Positions 23,263 to 34,070 of a DNA stretch of 64,000 bases are shown here, piece by piece; position 1 is the first letter of the stretch, and each line of letters starts with the position of its first letter. The DNA is from Chondrosia reniformis (lineage: Eukaryota > Porifera > Demospongiae > Chondrillida > Chondrillidae), in assembly GCA_947172415.1 (NCBI GenBank), contig OX359189.1:1386501-1450500 (forward strand), written 5' to 3'. Under the pieces are notes generated by a model. It had not been told where the DNA came from, searched no databases, and saw only the letters and a list, made by a program, of their open reading frames with translations. Position numbers and translations under genes: made by a program.

Positions 23263-23905
23263 ACTTCAGAGCAAAATTTTAACTTCAGAGCAAAATTTTA
23301 ACTTCAGAGCAAAATTTTAACTTCAGAGCAAAATTTTAACTTCAGAGCAAAATTTTAACTTCAGAGCAAAATTTTAACTTCAGAGCAAAATTTTAACTTC
23401 AGAGCAAAATTTTAACTTCAGAGCAAAATTTTAACTTCAGAGCAAAATTTTAACTTCAGAGCAAAATTTTAACTTCAGAGCAAAATTTTAACTTCAGAGC
23501 AAAATTTTAACTTCAGAGCAAAATTTTAACTTCAGAGCAAAATTTTAACTTCAGAGCAAAATTTTAACTTCAGAGCAAAATTTTAACTTCAGAGCAAAAT
23601 TTTAACTTCAGAGCAAAATTTTAACTTCAGAGCAAAATTTTAACTTCAGAGCAAAATTTTAACTTCAGAGCAAAATTTTAACTTCAGAGCAAATTTTAAC
23701 TTCAGAGCAAAATTTTAACTTCAGAGCAAATTTTAACTTCAGAGCAAATTTTAACTTCAGAGCAAATTTTAACTTCAGAGCAAATTTTAACTTCAGAGCA
23801 AATTTTAACTTCAGAGCAAATTTTAACTTCAGAGCAAATTTTAACTTCAGAGCAAATTTTAACTTCAGAGCAAATTTTAACTTCAGAGCAAATTTTAACT
23901 TCAGA
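23263..23905 (+). repeat. 19/18-bp satellite block
   Basis: About 35 tandem copies of AACTTCAGAGCAAAATTTT. The first two-thirds use a 19-base unit. From about 23690 on, one A is lost, giving an 18-base unit. The change to a multiple of three creates a minus-strand frame of (SEVKIC)n, which I regard as a product of the repeat. Confidence 0.95.
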
Positions 23906-25198
23906 AAGAGAAATCAACTGGCCATGGATTTTCATCTTTTAAAGGTTAAGACATGTTTCATTATAAAAAAATCAGTTTGTATTATATTATTTCTCTACAT
24001 TCTACAGGTTCAATTGGCATATAGAATTCTTTTACTGTATGGACTTCTTTAGTTCTGGACTCTCCTTCATCCTCTTTAACTATAGCAATGTTTTCTGTGG
24101 ATTTACAACTTTGAACTGGCTACCCGGATTCATTTTGACTTGCCACTTGAGCTGGCGGTCCCTGGTCTGTTTTTTACTTTACCACTTTTAGCTGATTGTC
24201 CATATGTTCTGTTTTTTGATCTACGTATACGTACGTACGTACGTATCTTGTCACTTTGAAATGACTTGACGCTGCTTGGTTTTGACTTGCCACTTTGAGC
24301 TGGCTGTTGATTATTTGTATAGTTAACTAAATACGTTCAAGAATGGCCTTTTGCATTGCAATTTGGTATTTGGCATTATTAATGGATCAGCAGATTGGCA
24401 TTATAATTCTGCAAGATAGGTACTTTTAAATTTGGTTGCATTTATCAATTTAGCAAGGTTTGCATTTATCAATTCAGCAAAATTGACATTTGCATGTCCT
24501 AAGACATTCAGCGTATTCAGCAAGGAATAATTTTGCTTTAGGAAGAAAACATGGAGGAATTTGAATGCTAATTTCATCTTCTGAATTCTAAATTTGGTTG
24601 CATTTATCAATTTAGCAAGGTTTGCATTTATCAATTCAGCAAGATTGACATTTGCATCAATGTCCTAAGACATTCAGCATATTCAGCAAGGAATAATTTT
24701 GCTTTAGGAAGAAAACATGGAGGAATTTGAATGCTAATTTCATCTTCTGAATTTAAAATAACTACTTCAACTTAATGCCAGTAGCAAGAACAGTTAACTG
24801 AAAATATCTTAACTGTAAAGATAGTCTACATGCCACTGGAAATATCTTAATCGGATAGTCTGCAAGCCACTGATAAAATGGAGTAAATAAATGCAAATTC
24901 AGAGCTTAAATTCAGAACTGAAATATATAATTCAGACAGAAAGATTACAGCAAGCAATGGATCTCGTATTTTGAAGGTTTGAAATGTAATATACATGTAA
25001 TTCAGTTGTATTAAATATTTTCTACATTCTACAGGTTCAGAAAGCTGTACATTTGGCATGGCAATCTTTATACAGTAAGAGATACACCAAGCAACCAGAC
25101 TCTTTGTCTTTTGAAGGTTGGACATGTTCATGTGCACATTATTCAGTTGTATATTGCAATATTTTCTTACATTCCATATAGGTTTTTATCATATCTAC
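23906..25198. repeat. Diverged duplicated modules with intron-like blocks
   Basis: A block of about 90 bases ending TTCTACATTCTACAGGTTC occurs at about 23925-24012 and 24960-25038, with a weaker copy at about 25110-25190. Each begins TTTTGAAGGTT or similar and ends like a splice acceptor. A unit of about 165 bases, starting AAATTTGGTTGCATTTATCA and including TTTTGCTTTAGGAAGAAAAC, is duplicated at about 24426-24590 and 24591-24755. No coding frame is supported. Confidence 0.65.
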
Positions 25199-25690
25199 TT
25201 TGACTTGTCACTTTGTGCTGGTGTCCCTGGTCTATGTTTGGATTACAACTGAGAATGGCGGTCCCTGGTCACTTTGAGCTGGTGTCCCTGGTCTATGTTT
25301 GGATTCCTGGTCACTTTGTGCTGGTGTCCCTGGTCTAGATCTGTGTTTGGATTCCTGGTCACTTTGTGCTGGTGTCCCTGGTCTGTGTTTGGATTACAAC
25401 TGAGAATGGCGGTACCTGGTCACTTTGTGCTGATGTCCCTGGTCTGTGTTTGGATTACAACTGAGAATGGCGGTCCCTGGTCACTTTGTGCTGGTGTCCC
25501 TGGTCTGTGGTCAGATTACAACTGAGAATGGCGGTCCCTGGTCACTTTGTGCTGGTGTCCCTGGTCTGTGTTTTGATTATAACTGAGAATGGCGGTCCCT
25601 GGTCACTTTGTGCTGGTGTCCCTGGTCTGTGTTCAGATTACAACTGAGAATGGCGGTACCTGGTCACTTTGTGCTGGTGTCCCTGGTCTA
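25199..25690 (+). repeat. 61-bp minisatellite (CCCTGGTC repeat)
   Basis: Six to seven tandem copies, some truncated, of a 61-base unit containing GGTGTCCCTGGTCTGTGTTT, GGATTACAACTGAGAATGGC and GGTCCCTGGTCACTTTGTGC. Diverged single copies of the TGTCCCTGGTC core recur to about 27180. Confidence 0.9.
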
Positions 25691-26380
25691 TAATATTATG
25701 TTCTGGTCTATTTTGTCCTATATTTTGCATGTCAATTGAGCCGGCTGTGTCCTGTCCTATATATTTTGACCTGCCGTTTGGCCATGGCCTGTATTATGCT
25801 TGCAATTGCTTCCTTGGCTGTCCCAGGTCTATTTTATTTTAGTGCTCTTTAGCAGCCATTGTATCCAAGGTCTAATTTGACTTTGGCTTTTCGAGCTGAT
25901 TGTCCCTGGTCCATTTGTGATTGTCATTAGAGCCATCTTTGCATGGTCTATATTGCATGACTCGTCTATATTGACGTGTCATTTTCGATCCGACTGTCCC
26001 TGGCCATGGTATATATAAGCTAGCTATTAGCTGTTCCAGACCTAATTGTATACTTATCTTCTAGAGCTAGCAGTCCTGCCTGCTTTGACTTAATTCTCGT
26101 TCAAGCTGAGTCTCCCCTATAACTGAATGGTAATTGGATTTGTGACTAAGGCTAGCTCAGTATCAGTTTTGAACTAGCCGCTGTCCTTGACCTAATTGTA
26201 GCATTTCTATTGCATATATCTGTGTACATGCTACCTGTGCTAAGTTTTGTATAGCAACCTGCAGCTGTGCTAAGTTTTGTATATATTTGATATATTTGTG
26301 TTAGTCATATATATATTTATTATTTATTTTACTTGCAATGTATGTGCTTCTACCATTGTTTAGTATGATCTCCTTTTCAT
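25691..26380. other. Diverged remains of the CCCTGGTC repeat
   Basis: No gene is seen. Phrases such as GACTGTCCCTGGCC, TGTCCCAGGTC and CTGATTGTCCCTGGTCC recur irregularly, suggesting an old extension of the neighbouring minisatellite. Confidence 0.5.
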
Positions 26381-26705
26381 TTCTATAGTGGTCCCTACCT
26401 CACACGAAGGCAGGTCTGATTTGAGGTAAAGTGACGCACTGTTCTCCGGTGCTACGCCGGTGTGTCATGATTCTCAATGAAGAAGGTTTGAGGTCCGCCA
26501 GGGTCGGGTCATTGTACACGTAGCATTTGTACCTTGATCTAGTAACTGGTCACAGGGCGGCTAGGTACGCCGAGCCGTTCCCGCGCATCTTCCTCCCCTC
26601 CTAGCTGGGAACGTGGAGCATCACTGGATGGAGTGGGGGGCACGATGTACTCCCACCTCCGCGTGGTGTGCCCCGGATTCAACTTTTCCATGGTAAAGTT
26701 GAAAC
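26381..26705. other. GC-rich island 2, possible structured element
   Basis: About 325 bases of high GC inside AT-rich DNA, with no good open frame. Local foldbacks are visible: GGGGCAC (about 26635) with GTGCCCC (about 26670), and CAACTTTTCCATGGTAAAGTTG at 26680-26701. It might be a non-coding RNA, an element end or a promoter. I could not match it to a known RNA family by eye. Confidence 0.4.
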
Positions 26706-26734
26706 AAAGAGGAGTACACAGTAATACACTATCA

Positions 26735-29225
26735 AGAGGAACTATTTAAGTGAGTTTAGAACCAGATTTGTCATTATCTTCGCATTTTTATAAGCATTTA
26801 CGCAAGTTTTATTATCTCTTACTGCAGTTCATGGAAAGTTCTTCATACATTAAGGCCATGTGAATCCATATCTCAAGGAAAGTAACTCTATAAGTGGAGA
26901 GATGACAGTCTCTTTTTATATAAGTAAGTTGTAAGTTGGCAAAGAATCTGCAAATAGGATATCTTACAGGCCTATATTTAATCAGTTACGCATATGTGGC
27001 ACTCTTCATGTCCTTTATATAGACTATTTGTTAGCCATACCAATTAGGGGCATTTAAAATCCTCTTTGAGCCCTCGAACTCATAACGGTTTTTGTCTGTC
27101 TTTGAAACAATCATGCATGAATGATCAAATAGATACTGACTGTAGCCGCTTGACTTGAGCTATATATAGCTGTCCCTGGTCTATATATATATAGATTTGT
27201 TATTGTTGTTTGACTTGTCAATTTTGAGCCAGCTTTCCCAATATTATTTTTACTTGGTATATTATAGTGTCAAGTTTAATTTAACTACATATTAGCTGTA
27301 TCCAAATCTACATGCCTATATGACCTATATCATAGTTCTGACACCTTGACAGTCATTTCAACTATACATATAGCTGTCCCTAGGCCTGTAGGCTTGAAGC
27401 AATTTTGAGCTAGCCATATTCAAGGCCTTTTGAAAGCTCAGACATTAGACATTTAGCTTGCATGCTTTGTATAATTGTGTTAATGCATTGATTATTCTGC
27501 AGATTGTATATGATGAAAAGACTAAAACACTGCTGCATGGATGCGGCTGAACTGGAACACCAAGTTTTAGACATATGCAGTGACTGACTTGACTGTGACA
27601 TTGATTTTGAATTTAAACTTTCCTATTTTTATTTTTGTTAGCTTCCGATCCCTTGTTTATCAGCTATTTCATTTATATTAAGTACAAGTCTCAATATCAT
27701 TCCTGTACAGTATAGTATATATCAGTGTGTTGATACTTACATATATTCTCAGTATCATCAGTCAGTGTGTTGTGCTTAATTGTACGTATATTCTATCCTT
27801 GGGTTATAGTTTGTCAGCCAGTAAATAGCTCTACTAACTTAATAATTACCTTGGAAATTCACTGAATGTGTTTAATTTGTTGGTGGGTAAATCATCAGAC
27901 ATACGTATACTAGCCAGCAAGTAATACACTGTTTTTCACTCTCTGTCATGATTGCTTTTAAGACCATTTTTATTTTACAGTGTATGTCCATCAGTAAAGT
28001 CATAATATGCTTATTTATACTGTTATAGCTTGTAAAAGTAAAAAAGTAGTTTGTGTTATATAAAACCTAACTTTAGTATATATATGTAATGGTTTCACAA
28101 ATTTAGTGAATAGGTCATTTCAGGACATTTCAGGACATTTCACAGTTAGTCTATAGAGTATAAATATATTCAGTTTAATTTGTACATGTACATATTATGA
28201 ATATTTAGGAAATAAATTGTGAATGTGTTATTTTATTCCTTTCGTCAGGCTGGCCAAAAGTGTTTCTGGTGCAGTTGAAACAGGTAAAACTTTAGTGATT
28301 GTGTAGTGGAATCCGATGCAGTTTATCAGAAGCTAGGGGATTTCACTTACTTTATGTATCTGCATGGTTCAGTTGGTGCTACAATGACTAATGAAACAAC
28401 TCTCTGTATGGGTAATACACTACTCTCATTCTCAAAGTGAGTTCAGATCCAGATTTGTCATAACTATATAATGTTTATAATCCTTGCATTTTTGTAAATT
28501 TGTTTATTTTCTCACCCTCACTGCAGTTCATAAAAGGGTCCCTACTTAAAGGCTTCAGTGTATGGACACATATGAGCAAAGGAACTAATTGAAACTCACT
28601 ATAAACAGCTGTTAAACCAGTGGAGAGATGACAGTATCTGTTTGTATAGTGAGTTGGCAATGTTAGGCCTATTCATATACGTATGTGGCATTCTCCAGTA
28701 CTATATGCCTGTTGGATATCATGTGGTGTAGTGGTGTTTAAAATGTCCCAACCATTTTAATTAAATTACATTATAATTCTTCTGAGAATCTATGAAGACA
28801 AAAGTCTAAAGCAATCATGACAGTCTACCGACTTGCAGCCAATTGACTAGCTAGCTGTCCCTATATAAATATGGGCTTAATATTAATAATTTTGTAAGAT
28901 AGACACTATAGACCTGGACTTTCTATTTTGTATATACATGTATAGCTTGCTTTTTATGTATGAATTTGAATGCATGTAAAGTTTGATTTTCTATTCTGTG
29001 CAGATTGATTTTAATTTGATGAAAATGGACTAAACATACTGGATGCACATGCAGAACATGTCAACTTGTTGAGCGTATATTGGATTGTGCTTAAAAGTTA
29101 TAAAAATTAATTTTGAATTTAAACTTTCCTGTTTTATGTTTTTTTGTCATAAAGCTGCATGCCTGGTTTAGCCGCTATTTCATGTGTCTTAAGTACAAAT
29201 ACCAGTATCATCACGATCAGTGTGT
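26735..29225. repeat. Pair of diverged segmental copies, otherwise empty
   Basis: Segments at about 26745-27720 and 28430-29225 share ordered phrases: CCAGATTTGTCAT, CTGCAGTTCATRRAA, AGAGATGACAGT followed by AGTTGGCAA, and TTGAATTTAAACTTTCCT. Between them lies AT-rich DNA without a supported gene. Confidence 0.6.
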
Positions 29226-29497
29226 ATATGTTGTGTCATTGCTACATATGTATAAGACTTGTCAGATTGCCCTGCTGTTTTTATTATTTAACTTTTAATA
29301 CAGTGTATATGGTGCTTGTCAGATTGGGGGTAATAGTCAGGACAGTAAGAGTTAATGTAATGCAGACATGCAAGAATATATATAATATTGAAAAGATTTC
29401 ACTATACAAAATATTCTATCATGCACAAATCAGTTTCAGTGTATGCTACAATTCTTGGAGAGATGTGTTAATGAGCAAAATAAAACTATAGAAAGGC
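29226..29497. other. AT-rich spacer before TRAPPC3 3' end
   Basis: Nothing is seen apart from the probable TRAPPC3 3' UTR on the minus strand. Confidence 0.4.
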
Positions 29498-31199
29498 TTA
29501 ATCCTCTCCGGCAGGAACAGCATCTTCTAGCTTTTTTATAAACTTCACTCTAACTTCTGTCCCATCTTCGCCTTTAAGTACATCTCTGACAAAATGTGCT
29601 TCAACCTTCAGTTGAACCTAAAAACATACAAAAGCCCACAATCCATCCATGCATGAATATAAATATTAATACATTTAACAAAATATTGTTTAAAGTGGAA
29701 ACTTTCTTTGGAACATACACACATTCACATATGTACATACACAGATATTCTTAAAAATTGGTAAACATTTTCACCTTGTACAAATATTTAGTTTGAATTG
29801 AGTTAAGGAATGAAATGAACATAATAAGTGAACTTAAATGGAAGAATCTCAATCAGGATCACTGTGAAGGTGAAATTGCCTTTCCTTTCAACACTCCTCT
29901 CCCATTTTAGATCCTCTTAATTAACTAATTAGGCTGGCAACAGGAACATCCCCTTTAGAACACTCCACTCCCATTTTACATAACTAATTAGGCTGGCAAC
30001 AGGAACATCCCCTTTAGAACACTCCAATTCCTGACAGTCCCTACTATCCATACAAGATATACAGCAGCTTACAACCAACAGGAAGACACCTTGAGGTATT
30101 CAGATGCAGTGCAATCATGAGACCTCAGAGGGGGGTAAAGCCCCAGCTGGTTCACACAAAGCTCAACACTCATGTAAGCACAAGAAGGTCCCTTTAGCGG
30201 CCATTTAACCCTCAGTAGCTGTCTCACCATCTCCAGTGCTCCCCTGATGACTCCACATACGATATTAGAATACCACAGCTCACTCAGGTGTTCTGGCAGC
30301 TCTACCATGTCAACAAGGGGATTGTGTTCCAGAATGAGTGAAAACTCTGTGTTATCACTGTTCCAGTTGGTCACACCTGGCTCCACTCCCAAAAACATCT
30401 TGAAACCCGTCTACATGAACAGAATAATGAAGATCTTTTGGACCATTGTTAAAAGTCATTTTCGACTCTCATAATCTAAAGAGTCAGTTTTAGTGAAAAA
30501 TTGTTAAGTATGGATGCATCCCAGAACATTGAAATGATAAAAATGATGTTTCAATTTGAAATATATCTTTAGTACTACTAACATTAGAGATAATGCGAGC
30601 CATCTAGGGAAAATAACACATGTAGGGATTTTTGTACTGGAAACCTTTAGTTTAGTAAAATTTGTATAAGATAGAGTTACTCACTTTAGAAAGAACATGT
30701 GCCATCTCCCTCATGTCATGGCATCTCTTCTGTGAAGGCATTCTAGCCAAATAGTCTTCTATCAACCTTGTACCAATATGATAGCCCCTTGGAGGTAATC
30801 AACTTAACATTAAAATGTCTGACAGTATGAATAGATTATTTAAGGAATGAATGATATTGATACCAAGAAACTAATACTGTCATAAAACACTTCAGCCAAC
30901 CATGAAAGCTAAGAAAGTTAACTTACATTTCCTCCAATTTCTTGTTAACTTCTTCGACATTTTCATAGTCCTTTACCAGTTGCGCAACCAAAGCGCCATA
31001 AGTCAAAGAAAACAGCTCGCCGCTCTATAACACAGACCGAATACAATTTAGAGCGTGTATGCTATTAAAGTCCACACGTCAATTAAACGACGCGGCCGTA
31101 TTCTTATGGTATACTATATTTGGGGGTGCTTAAAGTTAAATATTTAACAGAGAAAAGACTTACAACTTTTCTAGTATCTAGATTTCTACTCTTTGACAT
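29498..31199 (-). CDS. TRAPPC3: TRAPP complex subunit 3 (BET3 homologue)
   Basis: Core subunit of the TRAPP tethering and Rab-GEF complexes that act on ER-to-Golgi and intra-Golgi membranes. Five exons on the minus strand (31164-31199, 30927-31024, 30685-30787, 30228-30410, 29498-29617) join in phase to 179 residues, close to the family's usual 180. Diagnostic stretches are ELFSLTYGALVAQLVKDYE, RLIEDYLAR, the RCHDM cysteine (C67, equivalent to the acylated Cys68 of mammalian BET3), GVEPGVTNW, EFSLILEHNPLVDMVELP, CGVIRGALEMV and the C-terminal PAGED. Its ATG is 250 bases from the PFK stop, in the same orientation. Confidence 0.96.
29889..30027. repeat. Tandem duplication in TRAPPC3 intron 4
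   Basis: Two copies of a unit of about 65 bases containing AACTAATTAGGCTGGCAACA, GGAACATCCCCTTTAG and AACACTCC, plus a partial third start. Confidence 0.85.
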
Positions 31200-31449
31200 G
31201 TCTTGCTCATTCAGTCAGCAGCCATTTAATATACTAAGGGGAAATCCCATTACATCCATTCGCCAATAAGGATTACATCATAGCAGTTGAGTGTGGTGCA
31301 ATAATCTGGTAACTGAATCAGAAATCAAACATTATTTAAAGACTTTTGTCTAATACATAAGCTATAATTACACACTTGAGCTAAATACAAAGTCATAGGC
31401 TGGTGAGTTGGTATACAAAAGAGTTACGGGACAACCTTCAGTTAAATAG

Positions 31450-33927
31450 CTAGTCAAACGAAATGCTAATCTTGACTGGTGAGTCATCACTCCCTGAGCT
31501 AAGTCTCCTCTCTGCCTCCCCCAAGTAGTGGAACTTGTAATTCTTGGCAAGGTTGCGCATGAGGATGCGAAGAGGAAGCCACCAAAGTGTCTCCACCTTT
31601 GGCATACGGTGCTTGAAATTGGTCTTATTCCGGAGGAGCACCAGAGGTGTGAAGATGTAGTTCTGACCTACAAACCCGATAATGGCAGCTGATTCGGGAG
31701 ATCTTGCATCTATCACTCCATCAGTTGAATTCTTTTCAATCTGTTCCAACATAAATGGAACTGCCTTAGACCCCATCTTGGCTCCAAGGATCCTATCATA
31801 AGGTGAGGGGGATCCCCCTTGTTGGATGTGACCCAGGACATTAGCTCGACTCACAAAGGTCCCTTTCCCCTCTCCATTGAAGAACTTACTGATAAAATCG
31901 GCAGTGTAATCTTGGTGTGCCTTCTCGCAGCAGAGGACCATACCTTTCTTTACCCCCTCTTTGAACTTTCCGGTCATGTGAACCAAATCATCGTACAAGT
32001 CCTTGAGGCCAAATGGTTCCTCCATTATGTACGCATTATCAGCTGCTCCAGCAAGAGCACCCATACTGGCCAGATAACCACAACAGCCTCCGTGAGTCTC
32101 CACCACAAAGATCCTCTTTCTGCTTGCCAGCGAGGATTGCCTCAGCTTGTCACAACTCTGTATGATGATGTTCAGAGCAGTATCGCTGCCAATGCTGATG
32201 TCAGTGCCTGGAACGTTATTGCTGATGGTGGCAGGAGTACCTAGCAGAGGGATACGGAAACCTCTGTACTGCTCACGGCTCTCCATCATCAGGAGCAGGG
32301 ACTGGTAAGCTTCAAAACCTCCAATGATGAAAAGGCCACTAATCTTCAATTTCTCCAGTCTTTGGGCAATCTTTGGCAATGTGGTCGGGGTAGGAATTGT
32401 ACGATTTGTACCAAGATTGCATCCACCATCCCTCACCCACCCTTCTACATCAATCCAAGAGAACTCCTTCAGGAAATCCTCAGATCCATTTAGGAGGCCC
32501 TCAAATCCCTCACAAATGCCAACAACCTGATGTCCTTCATGCAGCATGACCCTAACAAAGGCACTGATACAACTGTTCACACCACAAGCTGGTGCACCCA
32601 CTTGCATGACTGCAAACCTATGCAGTACCTCAGGCACTCGTTCAGTACAGACATTGTTGAGAGTGCTCGCCATTTTGAGGTTACGTCCAAAACTGGATCC
32701 CCTCAGAATACAGACTGTATCAAAGTCCTTGGACTGCATGAGTTGGTTGACCTTTTGTGTCTTTTCAACCGTATCCATCATAGGATGGTCCACCACTTGG
32801 TTACCCTGCATGGCCATGATTACAGGGTTCACCTCTCCATTAGCCTCCACATGATGTAGCACCGCAGTAGCTCCAAGACGGCAACCAATCAGTCTGTCAT
32901 AGTAGGAAGGACTTCCCCCTCTCTGCAGATGTCCCAAGACAGTGATTCGAGTGTCATGCTGGAGTCGTTTTTCCAACACTTCTTTGACATAGGTAGAGCT
33001 GATGCGGACATTATGACAATCCACAGCTCCTTCAGCAATGATAATCAGACTCATTCTTCTCCCTCGGTCCCGAGCCTGCTGGATAGTCTGGCACATCTTG
33101 TCCTCCCAGCCTGCGGTCATCGGGTTCTCAGGCAAAATGAACCAATCCGCTTGTCCTGCAATGGAGCTCATGAGCGCCAGATAGCCACAGTGCCGGCCCA
33201 TCACCTCGATTATGAACGACCTCTGATGACTATCAGCAGTACTGCAGATGCAGTCAATGGCATCCACTATACGATGGAGGGCAGTATCCACACCAATGGT
33301 GATGTCTGTGTCACACATGTCATTGTCAATAGATCCCACTATGCCTACTACATTCAGATAACCAAACTCCTCCAAGGCCGAGGTGTCAATTCTTCCCTCG
33401 CGAACGAGGTCTTCTAGCAAGTCCTTCCATTCCTTCTTGAAAATGTTAGCTCCAGTAAGGCTTCCATCTCCGCCAATGACAATCAAGTGATTGATGCCGC
33501 GCTTAACCAAATTCTCCGCAGCGCGAAGACGACCGGCACGGTCTCTAAAGGCCTTACAGCGGGCTGTTCCAATGATCGTACCACCGCGTTGGATAGTGTC
33601 CGAAACGTCTCTCCAAGAGAGCTCCCTAATAAGGCTACCTCCGTCAACCATTCCCTGGTAACCCTCGTGAATGGCAAACACTCTCATTCCCTTGCTAATA
33701 CCCATACGCGTCACGGCCCTGACACAGGGGTTCATGCCAGGAGCATCTCCTCCGCTTGTCAACACACCGAGACATTTCTTTGCGGCTCCCTCCGGTATAG
33801 TCGAATCACGACCAGCACCACTCGAAAGTGATCTTACAGACTGAGGACGTGGCTCTTCTTCAGGAGCGTTTAGAGGGATAAAATAGCGATAAATAGATCG
33901 CAGTACTATCAATGCTAGGGAGAGCAT
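31450..33927 (-). CDS. PFK: ATP-dependent 6-phosphofructokinase, intronless
   Basis: Catalyses fructose-6-phosphate plus ATP to fructose-1,6-bisphosphate, the committed step of glycolysis. A single uninterrupted frame of 825 codons encodes the animal double-domain form. The N-half has GVLTSGGDAPGMNP (55-67), GGDGS (152-156), SIDND with the catalytic Asp equivalent at 201, and MGR (243-245). The C-half starts at GAPACGVNSCISAFVR and has the degenerate repeats expected of the allosteric half. The ATG at 33927 begins with a hydrophobic leader, MLSLALIVLRSIYRYFIPL, before the family core. The next Met is inside the core, so this start is the natural one unless an upstream exon exists. Absence of introns contrasts with its neighbours and suggests a retrocopy that remains open and apparently functional. 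It starts 143 bases after the DPY19L stop. Confidence 0.95.
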   Translation of the reverse strand: MLSLALIVLRSIYRYFIPLNAPEEEPRPQSVRSLSSGAGRDSTIPEGAAKKCLGVLTSGGDAPGMNPCVRAVTRMGISKGMRVFAIHEGYQGMVDGGSLIRELSWRDVSDTIQRGGTIIGTARCKAFRDRAGRLRAAENLVKRGINHLIVIGGDGSLTGANIFKKEWKDLLEDLVREGRIDTSALEEFGYLNVVGIVGSIDNDMCDTDITIGVDTALHRIVDAIDCICSTADSHQRSFIIEVMGRHCGYLALMSSIAGQADWFILPENPMTAGWEDKMCQTIQQARDRGRRMSLIIIAEGAVDCHNVRISSTYVKEVLEKRLQHDTRITVLGHLQRGGSPSYYDRLIGCRLGATAVLHHVEANGEVNPVIMAMQGNQVVDHPMMDTVEKTQKVNQLMQSKDFDTVCILRGSSFGRNLKMASTLNNVCTERVPEVLHRFAVMQVGAPACGVNSCISAFVRVMLHEGHQVVGICEGFEGLLNGSEDFLKEFSWIDVEGWVRDGGCNLGTNRTIPTPTTLPKIAQRLEKLKISGLFIIGGFEAYQSLLLMMESREQYRGFRIPLLGTPATISNNVPGTDISIGSDTALNIIIQSCDKLRQSSLASRKRIFVVETHGGCCGYLASMGALAGAADNAYIMEEPFGLKDLYDDLVHMTGKFKEGVKKGMVLCCEKAHQDYTADFISKFFNGEGKGTFVSRANVLGHIQQGGSPSPYDRILGAKMGSKAVPFMLEQIEKNSTDGVIDARSPESAAIIGFVGQNYIFTPLVLLRNKTNFKHRMPKVETLWWLPLRILMRNLAKNYKFHYLGEAERRLSSGSDDSPVKISISFD

Positions 33928-34070
33928 GACGACAGAAAGCTTTCAGTATTTACCAACAGAACACTGCCGCCATTTGTCCGACTGGTCGGAACAATGTGAC
34001 CAAGGTTAATTGGGTCCAATAGTGACCTTTCATGCATATAATAATCGAAAATAGTTTATAGGTTAAAAAC

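Noticed and set aside
23149-23905. Regular short repeats suggesting a CRISPR array
   Set aside because: The units are contiguous with no unique spacers, and the genome is plainly animal.
23702-23935. Minus-strand frame of SEVKIC hexapeptide repeats
   Set aside because: It exists only because the satellite unit is 18 bp there; no start context, flanking domain or splice support.
31819-33831. Several plus-strand frames of 60-160 codons
   Set aside because: Antisense shadows of the long PFK frame with no family resemblance.
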